Assembly (NCBI GenBank): GCA_019308995.1
Contig: JAFDHD010000012.1
Location: forward strand, 1-52,649
Source: Deltaproteobacteria bacterium
Lineage (GTDB): Bacteria > Desulfobacterota > Desulfarculia > Adiutricales > JAFDHD01
DNA: 52,649 nucleotides
Direction of reading: 5' to 3'
The notes under the pieces were generated by a model. The model was not told the DNA's origin. It made no database searches and saw only the letters and a list, made by a program, of their open reading frames with translations. Shown piece by piece: positions 24,795-33,518 of this stretch. The first letter of the stretch is position 1; every line of letters starts with the position of its first letter. A program made the translations under genes and the position numbers.

Positions 24795-25574
24795 TTATTG
24801 CTTCGCTCTTTCAGCGGCAAAAATAGCCGCGCCCAAGGCGCCGATAATTTGTGGATCTTCGGGGAATCTGATGAATTTTTTTCCGAGCATTCGTTCGAGG
24901 TTTTGCACCACGCCAATATTTTTAGAAACACCGCCTGTCACGCCAATATCTTCTTTTACGCCTATTTTGCCAGCTAGCAGTTTAACGCGGCGAGCCATGG
25001 CCTCATTAATGCCAGCCGCGATATCAGCGACGTTCTTCTCTTCGCAGAGATAATGCATGATCTCCATTTCCGCGAAGATGCTGCACTGATTGGTGATAAC
25101 AAGCGCTTCGGAGGCTTTGAGTGAGAGGGGGCCGAGTTGAGACACATCAGTGCCAAGGGCTTCGGACATGAGTTCTAACGATCTTCCCGTTCCTGCGGCG
25201 CATTTATCGTTCATGACAAAGTCTTCCAAAAGGCCGTCTTTATCCACTTTAATTGCCTTGCAGTCCTGCCCACCGACGTCAATCACGGTCCTGATGGTTG
25301 AGACAAGCCAGTGAGCCCCTTGACCATGGCATGATATCTCACTAATATTGTCGTCAGCAAAGGAGATGGTTTCCCGTCCGTAACCGGTACTAATACAGTA
25401 AACAATAGCTTCATAGGAAAGCTCCAACCTTTGGAGCAACTTATCCATGACATCCCTGGCTGACTGCTCGGGCCTCGGTCTGACGCGAATAATCTCGGAT
25501 CCCAAGATCGTTCCATTGTCCAGAATCACAGCTTCAGCGGTCAGGGAACCAACATCACATCCTGCAACAATCAT
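24795..25574 (-). CDS. BCR / 2-hydroxyacyl-CoA dehydratase activator ATPase, paralogue 2
   Basis: The 259-residue protein starts MIVAGCDVGSLTAEAVILDN and has the same motif set as its neighbour: STGYGRETISFAD, VIDVGGQDCKAIKV, DKCAAGTGRS with Cys124, and TNQCSIFAEMEI with Cys164. Each of the two adjacent activators keeps its own cluster ligands and ATP motifs, so each could work alone or the two could form a heterodimer like the A/D pair of class I benzoyl-CoA reductase. Unlike Thauera BcrA, neither has the extra 150 or so residues. It begins ten bases after the stop of the reductase subunit gene, with AAGG close to the ATG. Confidence 0.87.
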   Translation of the reverse strand: MIVAGCDVGSLTAEAVILDNGTILGSEIIRVRPRPEQSARDVMDKLLQRLELSYEAIVYCISTGYGRETISFADDNISEISCHGQGAHWLVSTIRTVIDVGGQDCKAIKVDKDGLLEDFVMNDKCAAGTGRSLELMSEALGTDVSQLGPLSLKASEALVITNQCSIFAEMEIMHYLCEEKNVADIAAGINEAMARRVKLLAGKIGVKEDIGVTGGVSKNIGVVQNLERMLGKKFIRFPEDPQIIGALGAAIFAAERAKQ

Positions 25575-25584
25575 TTTTACGGCC

Positions 25585-26949
25585 TTAAACTAGTGTTTCA
25601 AAAAATTCTTCAAGCTGTTCTTTGATGACTGACATGGGAGTTATTCGCGCGTCCCAGCCGTCTCCTTCCAATCGCAGGGTCGGTATGCCCAGCTCTTTTT
25701 TTATGGCGTCGCTGACCAGCCTGTAAACGCCCCAGGCCTGTTTGCACGCGAGATGACCTGAAAAAACAGCGCAGTCAGCCTTATAGGTTTTTCCATAATA
25801 AAGCATATCCCAGAGCCAGTTGGCGTGCATGTCCCAGCTTCCGGCCAGCTGGCGGGTCATGGGCAGGTTAAACATCTCTTCCGCCAGCCCGTAGAGCATA
25901 CTGTCCACACTCGATGTATCTATATACGGATTGAAATCAAAGGCTGAAAGCACATCCATGAGATATGAAACGCCTATTTCGTCTTGAAACCACGAATAGA
26001 TGGAGCTGTCGAAATAAAAAAAGGTATAAATGAAAAAGACGCGAATCCTTTCTTCAGGCAGGACGTGTTTCCCCTTTTTCAGGCGGTCTTTGGATACCTC
26101 GAGGGCTTTTTTATAGTAGTCCACGGCTTCAGGGGTGCCGACCATCATAAATTTCGTACCGACGTGCTGCATGTTATAGTAGTTGGGCACCGGATTGGGC
26201 ACGTTTTTTTTCAGCTCGTTTATTTCAAAGAAGAGTTCAGTAGCTTGGTTCGTATAGTCCACGACCTCATGGAGGCGATCCGGGTCGAGCTTATGGCCCG
26301 TCATTTCCTCGATCGCCTTAACCGCGTTTTTAAACCCCCGCGCATAATAATCAAGCGCCCGTTTATCATGGTAATATGGAATATCAAGGTAAAGGGCCGG
26401 GATGTCGAATTTTTCAGCCATGTATTCAAAGGCCTTGGAATTAGGATCGCAGGAACCAAGGGCGCCGTTGATGATGAGATCGGGCTTCTCTAAGATTCCC
26501 GCCTCAAACAGGCCGATGACCCCCCTCTGAGTGGAACACATCGTGTCGGGCAGCCCGCGTTCAACAGCCAGGTCAAGGTATTCTTCAACCCCTTCCTCCA
26601 GGTTCTGCGCCATCGTGGTCAGGACTTCCACACATACCGGCACCATATTCAAGGCATGAAAGATTTCAGGAGCGAAATTGAAAGGCACGAACACGATTTT
26701 CTTTCCTTCATCCCTCGCGGTCAGCAGACTCCTCCAGTACTTTCCTGAGCTGCGGTTGAATATCGTAGATATCTCTCTAACGTCCGGATCCTTAAACATG
26801 GCCAGGAAGGTGGCTCTTCTGGATTCAGGCATCGCGTCAATGACAGCCTTCATCGCAGGGGATTCCAGGTCCAGATCATCGGGCAGGGCGGAAGCCAGCT
26901 CAAAGTTGGTTACTATCCTTTCAAGTGCGCTATTATTTTGAGTACCCAT
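25585..26949 (-). CDS. 2-hydroxyacyl-CoA dehydratase / benzoyl-CoA reductase family subunit (BcrB/HgdA-like)
   Basis: The 454-residue protein belongs to the HgdB/BcrBC family (two repeated flavodoxin-like halves around a [4Fe-4S] cluster). KKIVFVPFNFAPEIFHALNM, DTMCSTQRGVIGLFEAG with Cys138, NGALGSCDPNSKAF with Cys167, and HLACKQAWGVYRLVSDAI are in the places of the three cluster cysteines. The C-terminal TLRLEGDGWDAR matches the end of the second half. The family accepts the low-potential electron from the activator and reduces an aromatic ring or dehydrates a 2-hydroxyacyl-CoA. It is the larger of two subunits and starts two bases after the stop of the smaller one, with its ribosome site inside that gene. 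The substrate is unknown. Confidence 0.83.
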   Translation of the reverse strand: MGTQNNSALERIVTNFELASALPDDLDLESPAMKAVIDAMPESRRATFLAMFKDPDVREISTIFNRSSGKYWRSLLTARDEGKKIVFVPFNFAPEIFHALNMVPVCVEVLTTMAQNLEEGVEEYLDLAVERGLPDTMCSTQRGVIGLFEAGILEKPDLIINGALGSCDPNSKAFEYMAEKFDIPALYLDIPYYHDKRALDYYARGFKNAVKAIEEMTGHKLDPDRLHEVVDYTNQATELFFEINELKKNVPNPVPNYYNMQHVGTKFMMVGTPEAVDYYKKALEVSKDRLKKGKHVLPEERIRVFFIYTFFYFDSSIYSWFQDEIGVSYLMDVLSAFDFNPYIDTSSVDSMLYGLAEEMFNLPMTRQLAGSWDMHANWLWDMLYYGKTYKADCAVFSGHLACKQAWGVYRLVSDAIKKELGIPTLRLEGDGWDARITPMSVIKEQLEEFFETLV

Positions 26950-26951
26950 TT

Positions 26952-28079
26952 TTATCTCCTGATTCTTTCAAGAAATGCCTGAGCGCGCGTGCGGAGGCGG
27001 CCGGCGTCGGCTAAAGGTCCATACTGCCTCTCCAGCTCAATGGTCGGAATGCCCGCCTTCTCGAGGTCCATTTTTAAAAGGGCGTTATCCGCGCCATGCG
27101 TGTCGCAGAATTTTATATGTTCCAGAATGACCCCGTCAACCCGAGCGCGCTCGGCCTGTTCTTTCACAAAACCCAATCTTTCTGAATACTGCCCGGCCAT
27201 GCGCGGACAAGGCGCATGATAAAAATACCGATCAATAAGGGATTCAAAGACATCGCCGCTTTCGTCCGTCAGGTCCCAGAAATTCTTTGCCCCAAAGCAG
27301 AGCGCGTCAGAGACCACGATTGCGCCTAGGTCTTCCACGTTTTCAATAAATTCAGGATCATCCATCAGGCTGCCTGCAATGAGCAGCCGAATTTTTTTAC
27401 TAGACTCATTCTGGCTTGTTTCGGCCTCCTGAAGCAGCCGGTTCAATAACTTATTGAATTCACTCTTGGGCATGGCAGCGCTTGCCGATAAAATAGTGAG
27501 CACGTCGGCGCCAGAAAATGGAGTCTCATCACTTGCCCTTAAGTCATATAACTTTTTTAACAGACTTCTGGTCTCATTGTAAGTAGCCACCGCCGCGGCC
27601 AGCTTTTCTGGTGTAACCTCTACATGGAAATACTTCTCAACCTCTTCCTTGAGCTTTATGACTTCTTCTTTATACCACTGTCTTGCTTCAGGATTTATAA
27701 GGTGCGGAACAGGGAGCAGATACATAAAAGGGAGGGCGCTGGGATGAGCCTTCCAGTTATCAAAGGTTCGGCGGATGTGATCGCAGCCGTTTATAAACAC
27801 CACGCCGTCCAGGAAATCGAACCCACCGCTAAAACCCAGCTCAAGACAGCAGCGAGCAAAGGTGCAATTCACCCTGGTAAGATAAGAATCCGCCTGCGAT
27901 GTATCTTTTACTCCTTTGCCTGTAATCCTGTAAGGCAGGATATCCACAGCGTAGAGGATTTCTTCTGGGAGGTAAGAGCAGACAAACCCGACGACCTTTT
28001 TCCCTTGATCTTTCCAGTCACTGACGTATTTATTCTGATGAACCTCAGAAACTTCTGCCAGCTCTTCAAAAGCGCCCAT
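26952..28079 (-). CDS. 2-hydroxyacyl-CoA dehydratase / benzoyl-CoA reductase family subunit (BcrC/HgdB-like)
   Basis: The 375-residue protein has the length and layout of BcrC. There is GFVCSYLPEEILYAVDILPY, then CTFARCCLELGFSGGFDFLD with Cys72, 77 and 78, and GVVFINGCDHIRRTFDNW with Cys99. Later come VVSDALCFGAKNFW, HAPCPRMAGQ and HIKFCDTHGADNALL, followed by GIPTIELERQYGPL. These phrases are typical of class I benzoyl-CoA reductase subunit C rather than of the simple dehydratases, although the two groups share most motifs. It is the first gene of the four-gene minus-strand operon, preceded by TAAGGGG. The whole set resembles bcrCBAD in content. Confidence 0.84.
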   Translation of the reverse strand: MGAFEELAEVSEVHQNKYVSDWKDQGKKVVGFVCSYLPEEILYAVDILPYRITGKGVKDTSQADSYLTRVNCTFARCCLELGFSGGFDFLDGVVFINGCDHIRRTFDNWKAHPSALPFMYLLPVPHLINPEARQWYKEEVIKLKEEVEKYFHVEVTPEKLAAAVATYNETRSLLKKLYDLRASDETPFSGADVLTILSASAAMPKSEFNKLLNRLLQEAETSQNESSKKIRLLIAGSLMDDPEFIENVEDLGAIVVSDALCFGAKNFWDLTDESGDVFESLIDRYFYHAPCPRMAGQYSERLGFVKEQAERARVDGVILEHIKFCDTHGADNALLKMDLEKAGIPTIELERQYGPLADAGRLRTRAQAFLERIRR

Positions 28080-28438
28080 TGTGAAACCCCTTATTTAGCT
28101 TTAATAAACTGTTGCGGCCGTTCACCCCTAGGCCTCATAAATCATGATCTCAATCACTTTCAAAGGAAGGCAAAGGGCTTTGGCTGCTTTTGGTTTTAAA
28201 TTTTTAAAAAAAATAGAACAAGATAACCCTGGCCATCACCACGATGTAGAAATTATTTCTTGCTTGAAATACAATTACTTGAAAAAATAATCCGGCCCGG
28301 AGCTTTTTAATAGGCTATTTGGAATGATCATGTCAAGCTAAAATAAATAAAATATGGAAAAGTTAAATAGGAAATTCAGCTCGTGTTATGGTATGATGAG
28401 CTGAAATCACAACAGGCCTGAAACGGTCATTTTGAAGC

Positions 28439-28460
28439 TCCCTGCTGCAAGCAGCAGGGA
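28439..28460. repeat. REP-like hairpin 1
   Basis: TCCCTGCTGC and GCAGCAGGGA are exact reverse complements separated by AA, so about eight base pairs can form around a CAAG loop. The next hairpin has the same CAAG loop centre, which suggests a common origin. Confidence 0.7.
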
Positions 28461-28509
28461 ATCTTCCAAATGTAAGGAAGTTGGGCCATTTTAATTTCGC
28501 TCGCTAACT

Positions 28510-28525
28510 CCGCAGCAAGCTGCGG
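28510..28525. repeat. REP-like hairpin 2
   Basis: CCGCAGC pairs with GCTGCGG around AA. The flanking GGGAATGCGCTCGC completes a repeat-like block. The two hairpins lie 70 bases apart in a non-coding stretch. Confidence 0.65.
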
Positions 28526-28598
28526 GGAATGCGCTCGCAGGCATTTTCAAGACACCAGCTACTATTTTCATCATAGCCTAAAAAAAGGAGGAAATGAA

Positions 28599-29819
28599 AT
28601 GGATTATTTTCCATTGATCGTGACGGAACAGGATAAAATGATCGCACAGGTTATTCGCAAATTCGTTGATCAGGAGATCATGCCTGTTCGGGACAAGATT
28701 GATGACGACACCGACCATGTTCTGATCAATGAAATTCTCTCCAAACTTGACGCCCTGGGTTTATTCCAGGCCGGATCACGAAGTGACGAGGGAGGGGATG
28801 CGCCGAGGCCCACGTTTGTTACGAATTGCATCGTGATCGAGGAAATGTCGCGGGGTGACGCCGGGATTGGAATGGTAGCGGTCATCAGCGGATGGGCCAT
28901 GGCCCCGGCTATCACCGTCAGAAACAGGGAAGTCATGGAGCTGTTTCAATCCATGGCGCAAAAAAAGTCGCCCTGCCTGGCCTGTTTTGCCATGACCGAG
29001 CCTGCAAGCGGATGCGATGTCGAGAATCTGCCTGAGCTTCACGGGCGCACCATCGCAACCCGCGCTGTCCAGGACGGAGACTACTGGGTCATTAATGGCG
29101 CCAAGAGATTTCCCAGCAGCGCTGGCGTATCCTCCCTTTACTGCGTCGCCTGCCAGGCTGATCCGGAAAAAGGTGAAGAAGGCATCGCCCTTATTTACGT
29201 GCCTGCTGATGTAAAAGGGCTCAGCTTTGGCAAGTTCGAGATGAAGGCCGGATTGCAGGCGGACCGTAACGCCGATATTTTTTTTGATGACGTCCGAGTG
29301 CCTTTATCCTACCGGGCCAGCGGACCGGGCCGGGATGCGGAGCTGCTTAAGAGCAACCTCACCAACGGCCGGGTCGGGACCGCGGCCGCGGCTATCGGAG
29401 TCGCTAAAGCAACTTTCGAGGAAGTCCTGAAATACACGGGCGAACGAGTCGTGGCAGGCAAACCGATTCGAGAGCATTCGATCGCTGCGGGCATACTGGC
29501 AGAGATGGCTATGGGCATTGAGATCGCCCAGGCGCATTGTCTCCAGGCGGCTTACATGCTCAGCCACCCTGAAGAGTTCGGGCCTCCCCATTCAGACGCC
29601 ATGCTTTGCCAGGCAAGCATTACCAAGAACTATGCCACGGAAATGGCTATCATGGTCACGAATAAGGCCATGGAGCTGATGGGCTCATACGGCTATATCC
29701 GTGATTACCATGTCGAAAAGTACTGGCGCGACGTGAAAGAGCTTCAGCTCTGGCTGGGCGGCGCGCAATTAGGACGCTTTGATGTCGTGCGCGGCTACTA
29801 CCCATACAAAAAAACCTGA
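28599..29819 (+). CDS. Acyl-CoA dehydrogenase-like flavoprotein lacking the usual catalytic glutamate
   Basis: The 406-residue protein has the acyl-CoA dehydrogenase fold: an N-terminal helical domain, CFAMTEPASGCDVENLPEL in the flavin-binding middle domain, WVINGAKRFPSSAGV, and the C-terminal helices. In ordinary members the C-terminal catalytic Glu lies in I-Y-E-G-T. Here the matching stretch is RDVKELQLWLGGAQLGRFDV, with Leu386 in place of Glu. The alternative Glu position of isovaleryl-CoA dehydrogenase is also not Glu (NLTNGRVGTAAAAIG). A different base or a different reaction is likely. It is followed 80 bases later by a second, conventional dehydrogenase. AAAGGAGG precedes ATG 28599. 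Confidence 0.85.
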   Translation: MDYFPLIVTEQDKMIAQVIRKFVDQEIMPVRDKIDDDTDHVLINEILSKLDALGLFQAGSRSDEGGDAPRPTFVTNCIVIEEMSRGDAGIGMVAVISGWAMAPAITVRNREVMELFQSMAQKKSPCLACFAMTEPASGCDVENLPELHGRTIATRAVQDGDYWVINGAKRFPSSAGVSSLYCVACQADPEKGEEGIALIYVPADVKGLSFGKFEMKAGLQADRNADIFFDDVRVPLSYRASGPGRDAELLKSNLTNGRVGTAAAAIGVAKATFEEVLKYTGERVVAGKPIREHSIAAGILAEMAMGIEIAQAHCLQAAYMLSHPEEFGPPHSDAMLCQASITKNYATEMAIMVTNKAMELMGSYGYIRDYHVEKYWRDVKELQLWLGGAQLGRFDVVRGYYPYKKT

Positions 29820-29899
29820 AGATGCTGCCACGGGTTGATGTCTATTTAAAAGCAACCTGAATTCGAGCGCCGCTCACTTCTCGTCAAGGAAGGAGAGTT

Positions 29900-31090
29900 A
29901 TGATTGATTTCGAAATAGCGCCATTGACCAAAGAAAGCCAAAGGCTAACGCGTGAGTTTAATCTAAATACGGTTAGAAGGGTTTCCCGTTATTATGATGA
30001 GCATGAGCATGAGGAGATAAAGGAAGTAGAGGAGATCACGGAAAAATCAGAGGCTATTTCCAGAAAGTTAGCTTCACTGGCAGGAGAAAAACAGGGTGAA
30101 GGGTTTAGCATGGCCAGTGTCATCATAGGCGAGGAGAGATGCTGGGGCGATGCCGCCCTGAACATAAGCATCTCCAACGCCTTTGTCGGAAACATGGTTG
30201 TAGGCGCTATCGGCTCTCCTGAACAAAAGGCTCGTACGGCCGGTAAATTTGTGGCCTTTGCCATCACCGAGCCGGGTTGCGGTTCAGACACCTCGGCCAT
30301 TCAAACCACGGCTCAGCTCGACCCTGAAACTAATGAATGGGTCATAAACGGCGAGAAAATCTTCATCACCGGGGGGCGTCTTTGTGAGTTCGCTGTGGTC
30401 TGGGCCACGCTCGACCGAAGCCTGGGCCGGGCCGCTATAAAAAGTTTTTTAATAGAAAATAATAATCCGGGCATGACCGTAACCAAGCTCGAAAACAAGC
30501 TCGGATTCCGGGCCTCGGATACAGTAACACTGGTCTTTGAAGACTGCCGTATTCCTTACGACGATATCTTAGGCAGCCCGGAGATTAAACCGAAAACGAC
30601 TTCCAAGACAGGGTTTAAAAGCGTTATGGCGACCTTTGACGCCAGCCGGCCTGCCGTGGCCGCTTTGGCGGTGGGTATCGGCCAGGCTGCGCTGGACTTC
30701 ACCAAAGAGAAGCTGGAACAAGAAGGATTCACCTTCCCTTATGACCGGGGCCAGCATGCGCTTCAGGCCATTCAGGCCTCAATCCTGGACATGGAAGCAA
30801 ATATCGAGGCGGCGCGTCTCCTGACCTGGCGATCAGCATCCATGCTTGAAACCGGGCAGCGAAACAGTCTCGAAGCCTCTATGGCCAAGAGCAAGGCCGG
30901 ACGGACCGCCACCCTGGTCACGGAAAAATGCGTGGAACTCCTTGGGCCGCTGGGATATTCACGTAATTGGCTGGTCGAGAAGTGGATGCGGGATTGCAAG
31001 GTTACTGACATCTTCGAAGGTACAGGTCAAATTAATTCCTTAATTATTGCCCGCAACATTTTAGGCTTCTCTCGCGACCAGCTGAAATAA
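29900..31090 (+). CDS. Acyl-CoA dehydrogenase
   Basis: The 396-residue protein has complete dehydrogenase motifs: AFAITEPGCGSDTSAIQTTA, WVINGEKIFITGG, FRASDTVTLVFEDCRIPYDD and the catalytic Glu373 in DIFEGTGQINSLIIARNIL. It uses FAD to introduce an alpha,beta double bond into an acyl-CoA and passes the electrons to Etf. An EtfBA pair lies 4 kb downstream. The N-terminal 60 residues are rich in Glu and Lys (EHEHEEIKEVEEITEKSEAI), more than usual. AAGGAAGGAGAG precedes ATG 29900. The gene is probably co-transcribed with the preceding dehydrogenase and ends before a strong hairpin at 31144. Confidence 0.88.
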   Translation: MIDFEIAPLTKESQRLTREFNLNTVRRVSRYYDEHEHEEIKEVEEITEKSEAISRKLASLAGEKQGEGFSMASVIIGEERCWGDAALNISISNAFVGNMVVGAIGSPEQKARTAGKFVAFAITEPGCGSDTSAIQTTAQLDPETNEWVINGEKIFITGGRLCEFAVVWATLDRSLGRAAIKSFLIENNNPGMTVTKLENKLGFRASDTVTLVFEDCRIPYDDILGSPEIKPKTTSKTGFKSVMATFDASRPAVAALAVGIGQAALDFTKEKLEQEGFTFPYDRGQHALQAIQASILDMEANIEAARLLTWRSASMLETGQRNSLEASMAKSKAGRTATLVTEKCVELLGPLGYSRNWLVEKWMRDCKVTDIFEGTGQINSLIIARNILGFSRDQLK

Positions 31091-31143
31091 CCCGAATCAG
31101 AAGAAATTAAAAATAACGACAGGAAAAGGCGTAAATGGAATAA

Positions 31144-31189
31144 AAAGCCTCCCGAGGGACGACCTGCTAGGCAACCCTCTGGAGGCTTT
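31144..31189. terminator. Long hairpin between convergent genes (terminator-like, repeat family)
   Basis: AAAGCCTCC (31144-31152) pairs with GGAGGCTTT (31181-31189), and GAGGG pairs with CCCTC inside, with one mismatch and a 16-base loop. It lies between the end of the dehydrogenase gene and the end of the minus-strand 3-hydroxyacyl-CoA dehydrogenase, so it could stop transcription in both directions. A related hairpin is at 40557-40593. Confidence 0.6.
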
Positions 31190-31235
31190 GAAAGTAATAG
31201 CTTGAAGATATTTCCTTATAAGTGAGCCTGTTTTT

Positions 31236-32009
31236 TTATTGCCAGCCGCTTCTGGCGCCTGGCCCTCCGAGTGGAAGGGGGCCGGCCGGCCAGTTGAATC
31301 CCAGCCTCATGGCCGTATTGACGTCCTCAGCCGTGGCGATTCCTTGCTCAACAATCTTCAGGGCCTCTCGCCTGGCGGCAAACATGACACGATTGCCAAT
31401 GAACCCCGTATCTCCAGGCACATCCTTCACCCGAACCGGGGTCTTGTTCCAACTCTTGGTCAGGTCTTCGAGCAGCTTTATTACATCTTCAGAAACATCC
31501 GGAGTATAGGTCACTTCGACCAGTTTCATGATGTTGGCCGGGCTGAAGAGATGCATCCCGATGAACCGATCCTTGCGTTCAGTGGCCACTGCCAGGTCGG
31601 CAATGGTAAACATGGAGGTATTGCTGGCAAAAATAGCTTCCTTCTTTACAATCTTGTCCAACTCGGCAAAAACCTTAAGCTTCATGTCCTTGTTCTCAAT
31701 GGCGCCGTCCGCGCCGCCTCCGATGGCCTCAATGATCAGATCGCAGTCCTTCAAGTCCTCAACTTTTGTCGTGAAGGTAAGTCTTGCCAGGGCCTGGTCC
31801 ATCTCCTCCTGGGTGTGTTTACCTCGTTCGACACCACTTTTTATTCCAAACCGACCGTTAATGATTGTGTCTTTAGCCTTTTCGCAAATTTCGTCTGTTA
31901 GATCGCGGACAATGACATTGTAGCCAGCGAGAATGGCCGACTGGGCAATACCACCTCCCATCACACCGGCGCCCAAAATTCCAATTTGTTTAATGTCCTC
32001 CAGGTTCAT
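31236..32009 (-). CDS. 3-hydroxyacyl-CoA dehydrogenase, C-terminally truncated
   Basis: The 257-residue protein has the Rossmann start IGILGAGVMGGGIAQSAILA, the catalytic His in GMHLFSPANIMKLVEVTYT, the PF00725 start GDTGFIGNRVMFAARREALK, and DVNTAMRLGFNWPAGPL. Whole enzymes of the PaaH/HBD type continue for about 55 residues after M-G-P-L. Here the frame turns into PLGGPGARSGWQ and stops. The lost part contributes to the dimer face and CoA pocket, so activity is uncertain. I could not find the missing tail in the next bases in any frame. GAAAGGAGG precedes ATG 32009. If active, it would oxidise a 3-hydroxyacyl-CoA with NAD. Confidence 0.8.
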   Translation of the reverse strand: MNLEDIKQIGILGAGVMGGGIAQSAILAGYNVIVRDLTDEICEKAKDTIINGRFGIKSGVERGKHTQEEMDQALARLTFTTKVEDLKDCDLIIEAIGGGADGAIENKDMKLKVFAELDKIVKKEAIFASNTSMFTIADLAVATERKDRFIGMHLFSPANIMKLVEVTYTPDVSEDVIKLLEDLTKSWNKTPVRVKDVPGDTGFIGNRVMFAARREALKIVEQGIATAEDVNTAMRLGFNWPAGPLPLGGPGARSGWQ

Positions 32010-32348
32010 AACCGCCTCCTTTCTTCAAATTACTTTCATGAAAAGTTTGAGTTTTTTAAATTTTACTATTGGTTTTGCTCTTTTAACGAATGTGGTGTAA
32101 TCCCGCATCAGTTTCATGGCGCCAATTTGAGTCAGGCAGCAGGGAAATGCCTCGTCTGTCTTGAATCACTAGCATATAAAGCGCATCTTTGCAACTATAA
32201 TATCATTCAGGATTTTGCCTCACTAAAAAAAACGAATCAATTGCTGATTGAAAGAACAAGGTCAGAAGATATCTACTCCTGTTTTTTCTGAGGTCGGAAA
32301 GACCTTTAAAGAATACTGATGTTTGTAATGGCTGTACCCATGCTTCAT
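32010..32348. other. Intergenic stretch without recognised gene
   Basis: This AT-rich region lies between two minus-strand genes. I see no terminator with a T run and no RNA gene. Short open frames show no recognisable motif. Confidence 0.35.
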
Positions 32349-33146
32349 TTATTTTCCTTTGAAACGCGGGGAGCGTTTTTGCCAGAAGGCTTCGACCCCT
32401 TCACGATAATCTTCGCTCTGGCTGGCTTCACCTTGCAGCATACTTTCAAGGTGAAGTTGTTGCTCATAGGTATTATCCGGGCTTTCCCAAAATGCTTTAC
32501 GAATGAGGCCAAAAACGATGGTCGGTCCGGTAGCCAAATCCCTGGCAAGGTTCAGCGCCTCGGTCATGAGGCAGTCGTCATCATGTACCTGGTTAATCAG
32601 CCCCCACGCTAAGGCCTTTTCCGCCGGAAGTCTTTCAGCCAGCAGTGATAATTCCATTGCGCGAGCCATGCCGATAAGGCGAGGGAGGAGAAAGGTGGAC
32701 CCACCATCCGGGATGAGGCCGATCCTGCGAAACGCTTGCAGGAAATAAGCGGAGCGAGCCGCCAGGACGATGTCCCCCATGAGCGCCAGGCTCATACCGA
32801 TACCGGCCGCCGGTCCATTAACCGCCGTGATGAGAGGCATCCTGAGATCTCGCAGTTGCAAGAAAAACGGATTATAGGTCTCATCCAGCGGTCTCCTGGC
32901 AGGTGATTCTTGATTCACCTCTGTGTTTTTTTTTGAACGAGAGATATTAGCGCCGGCGCAGAAGCCGCGTCCCGAGCCCGTTATCACCAGACAGCGCACA
33001 CCTGTAGCCGGAGTATTGACCTGCGCCAGGGCGTGCTTTAATTCGTCAAGCATTTGAGGTGAGATAGCATTCAGGACTTCCGGGTGGTTTAAAGTCAGAA
33101 CTGCAATGTTATCTTCGATATTGAGCTTAATACGCTCGTAATTCAT
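32349..33146 (-). CDS. Enoyl-CoA hydratase/isomerase family protein (PaaG-like)
   Basis: The 265-residue protein is a crotonase-fold enzyme. NGPAAGIGMSLALMGDIVLA and LQAFRRIGLIPDGGSTFLLP lack both hydratase glutamates. The second phrase has Asp in P-D-G-G-S-T, as in PaaG-type isomerases, which move double bonds or rearrange ring acyl-CoAs. The oxyanion loop is GFCAGANIS. A double-bond isomerase role is therefore more likely than hydration. It is the first of two minus-strand genes that include the truncated 3-hydroxyacyl-CoA dehydrogenase. Only a weak GAGAG-like ribosome site precedes ATG 33146. Confidence 0.84.
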   Translation of the reverse strand: MNYERIKLNIEDNIAVLTLNHPEVLNAISPQMLDELKHALAQVNTPATGVRCLVITGSGRGFCAGANISRSKKNTEVNQESPARRPLDETYNPFFLQLRDLRMPLITAVNGPAAGIGMSLALMGDIVLAARSAYFLQAFRRIGLIPDGGSTFLLPRLIGMARAMELSLLAERLPAEKALAWGLINQVHDDDCLMTEALNLARDLATGPTIVFGLIRKAFWESPDNTYEQQLHLESMLQGEASQSEDYREGVEAFWQKRSPRFKGK

Positions 33147-33518
33147 CTGGAATCTCTCACTCTCTGTCGAGTTTTTTATGGACTTGAGGGTTGAACCCTC
33201 CGGGGAGACGTATAAATCGTCAGGATTATCTACCTTTAAAACTTGTTAGCATAATAGGGCCAAACTCTCAACCTTATCTTGAAACCAGGTCTCTTGAGAA
33301 AAATTCGACGGCTTCACTCAATGAATGCCGCCATGCTCCCGCCATTATTCATTCATCCTTTTCAGGCAAGTTAATTTTAATATGGCGTCATCAAGATTGC
33401 ACTTACTTTTTTGATGATTATTTGATATTAAAATCCTTAGTAGTTACCTTAATCAGCTTTTGGTCAAAGAACAAATTTCGGTGCAACTTTAGCAGAACGA
33501 TTTGCAAGGAGGGGTCCA
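33147..33518. other. Intergenic region between divergent genes
   Basis: About 370 bases, no gene recognised. AAGGAGGGG before 33519 is the ribosome site of the enolase-superfamily gene. No clear promoter with canonical boxes was found. Confidence 0.35.

Larger units (their letters stand above)
28080..28598. other. Intergenic region with REP-like hairpins between divergent operons
   Basis: About 520 bases lie between the reductase operon (minus) and the acyl-CoA dehydrogenase operon (plus), so both promoters should be here. The right half carries two hairpins (28439-28460 and 28510-28525). The stretch CGCTCGCTAACTCCGCAGC and GAATGCGCTCGC resemble a common intergenic repeat in environmental proteobacteria. 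AAAAAGGAGGAAATG precedes ATG 28599. Confidence 0.5.

Noticed and set aside
23972-28079. A classical class I benzoyl-CoA reductase
   Set aside because: The subunit content is similar, but neither activator has the length of BcrA, and no ferredoxin or dienoyl-CoA hydratase (dch/oah/had) set with clear identity is adjacent. I keep the general family call.
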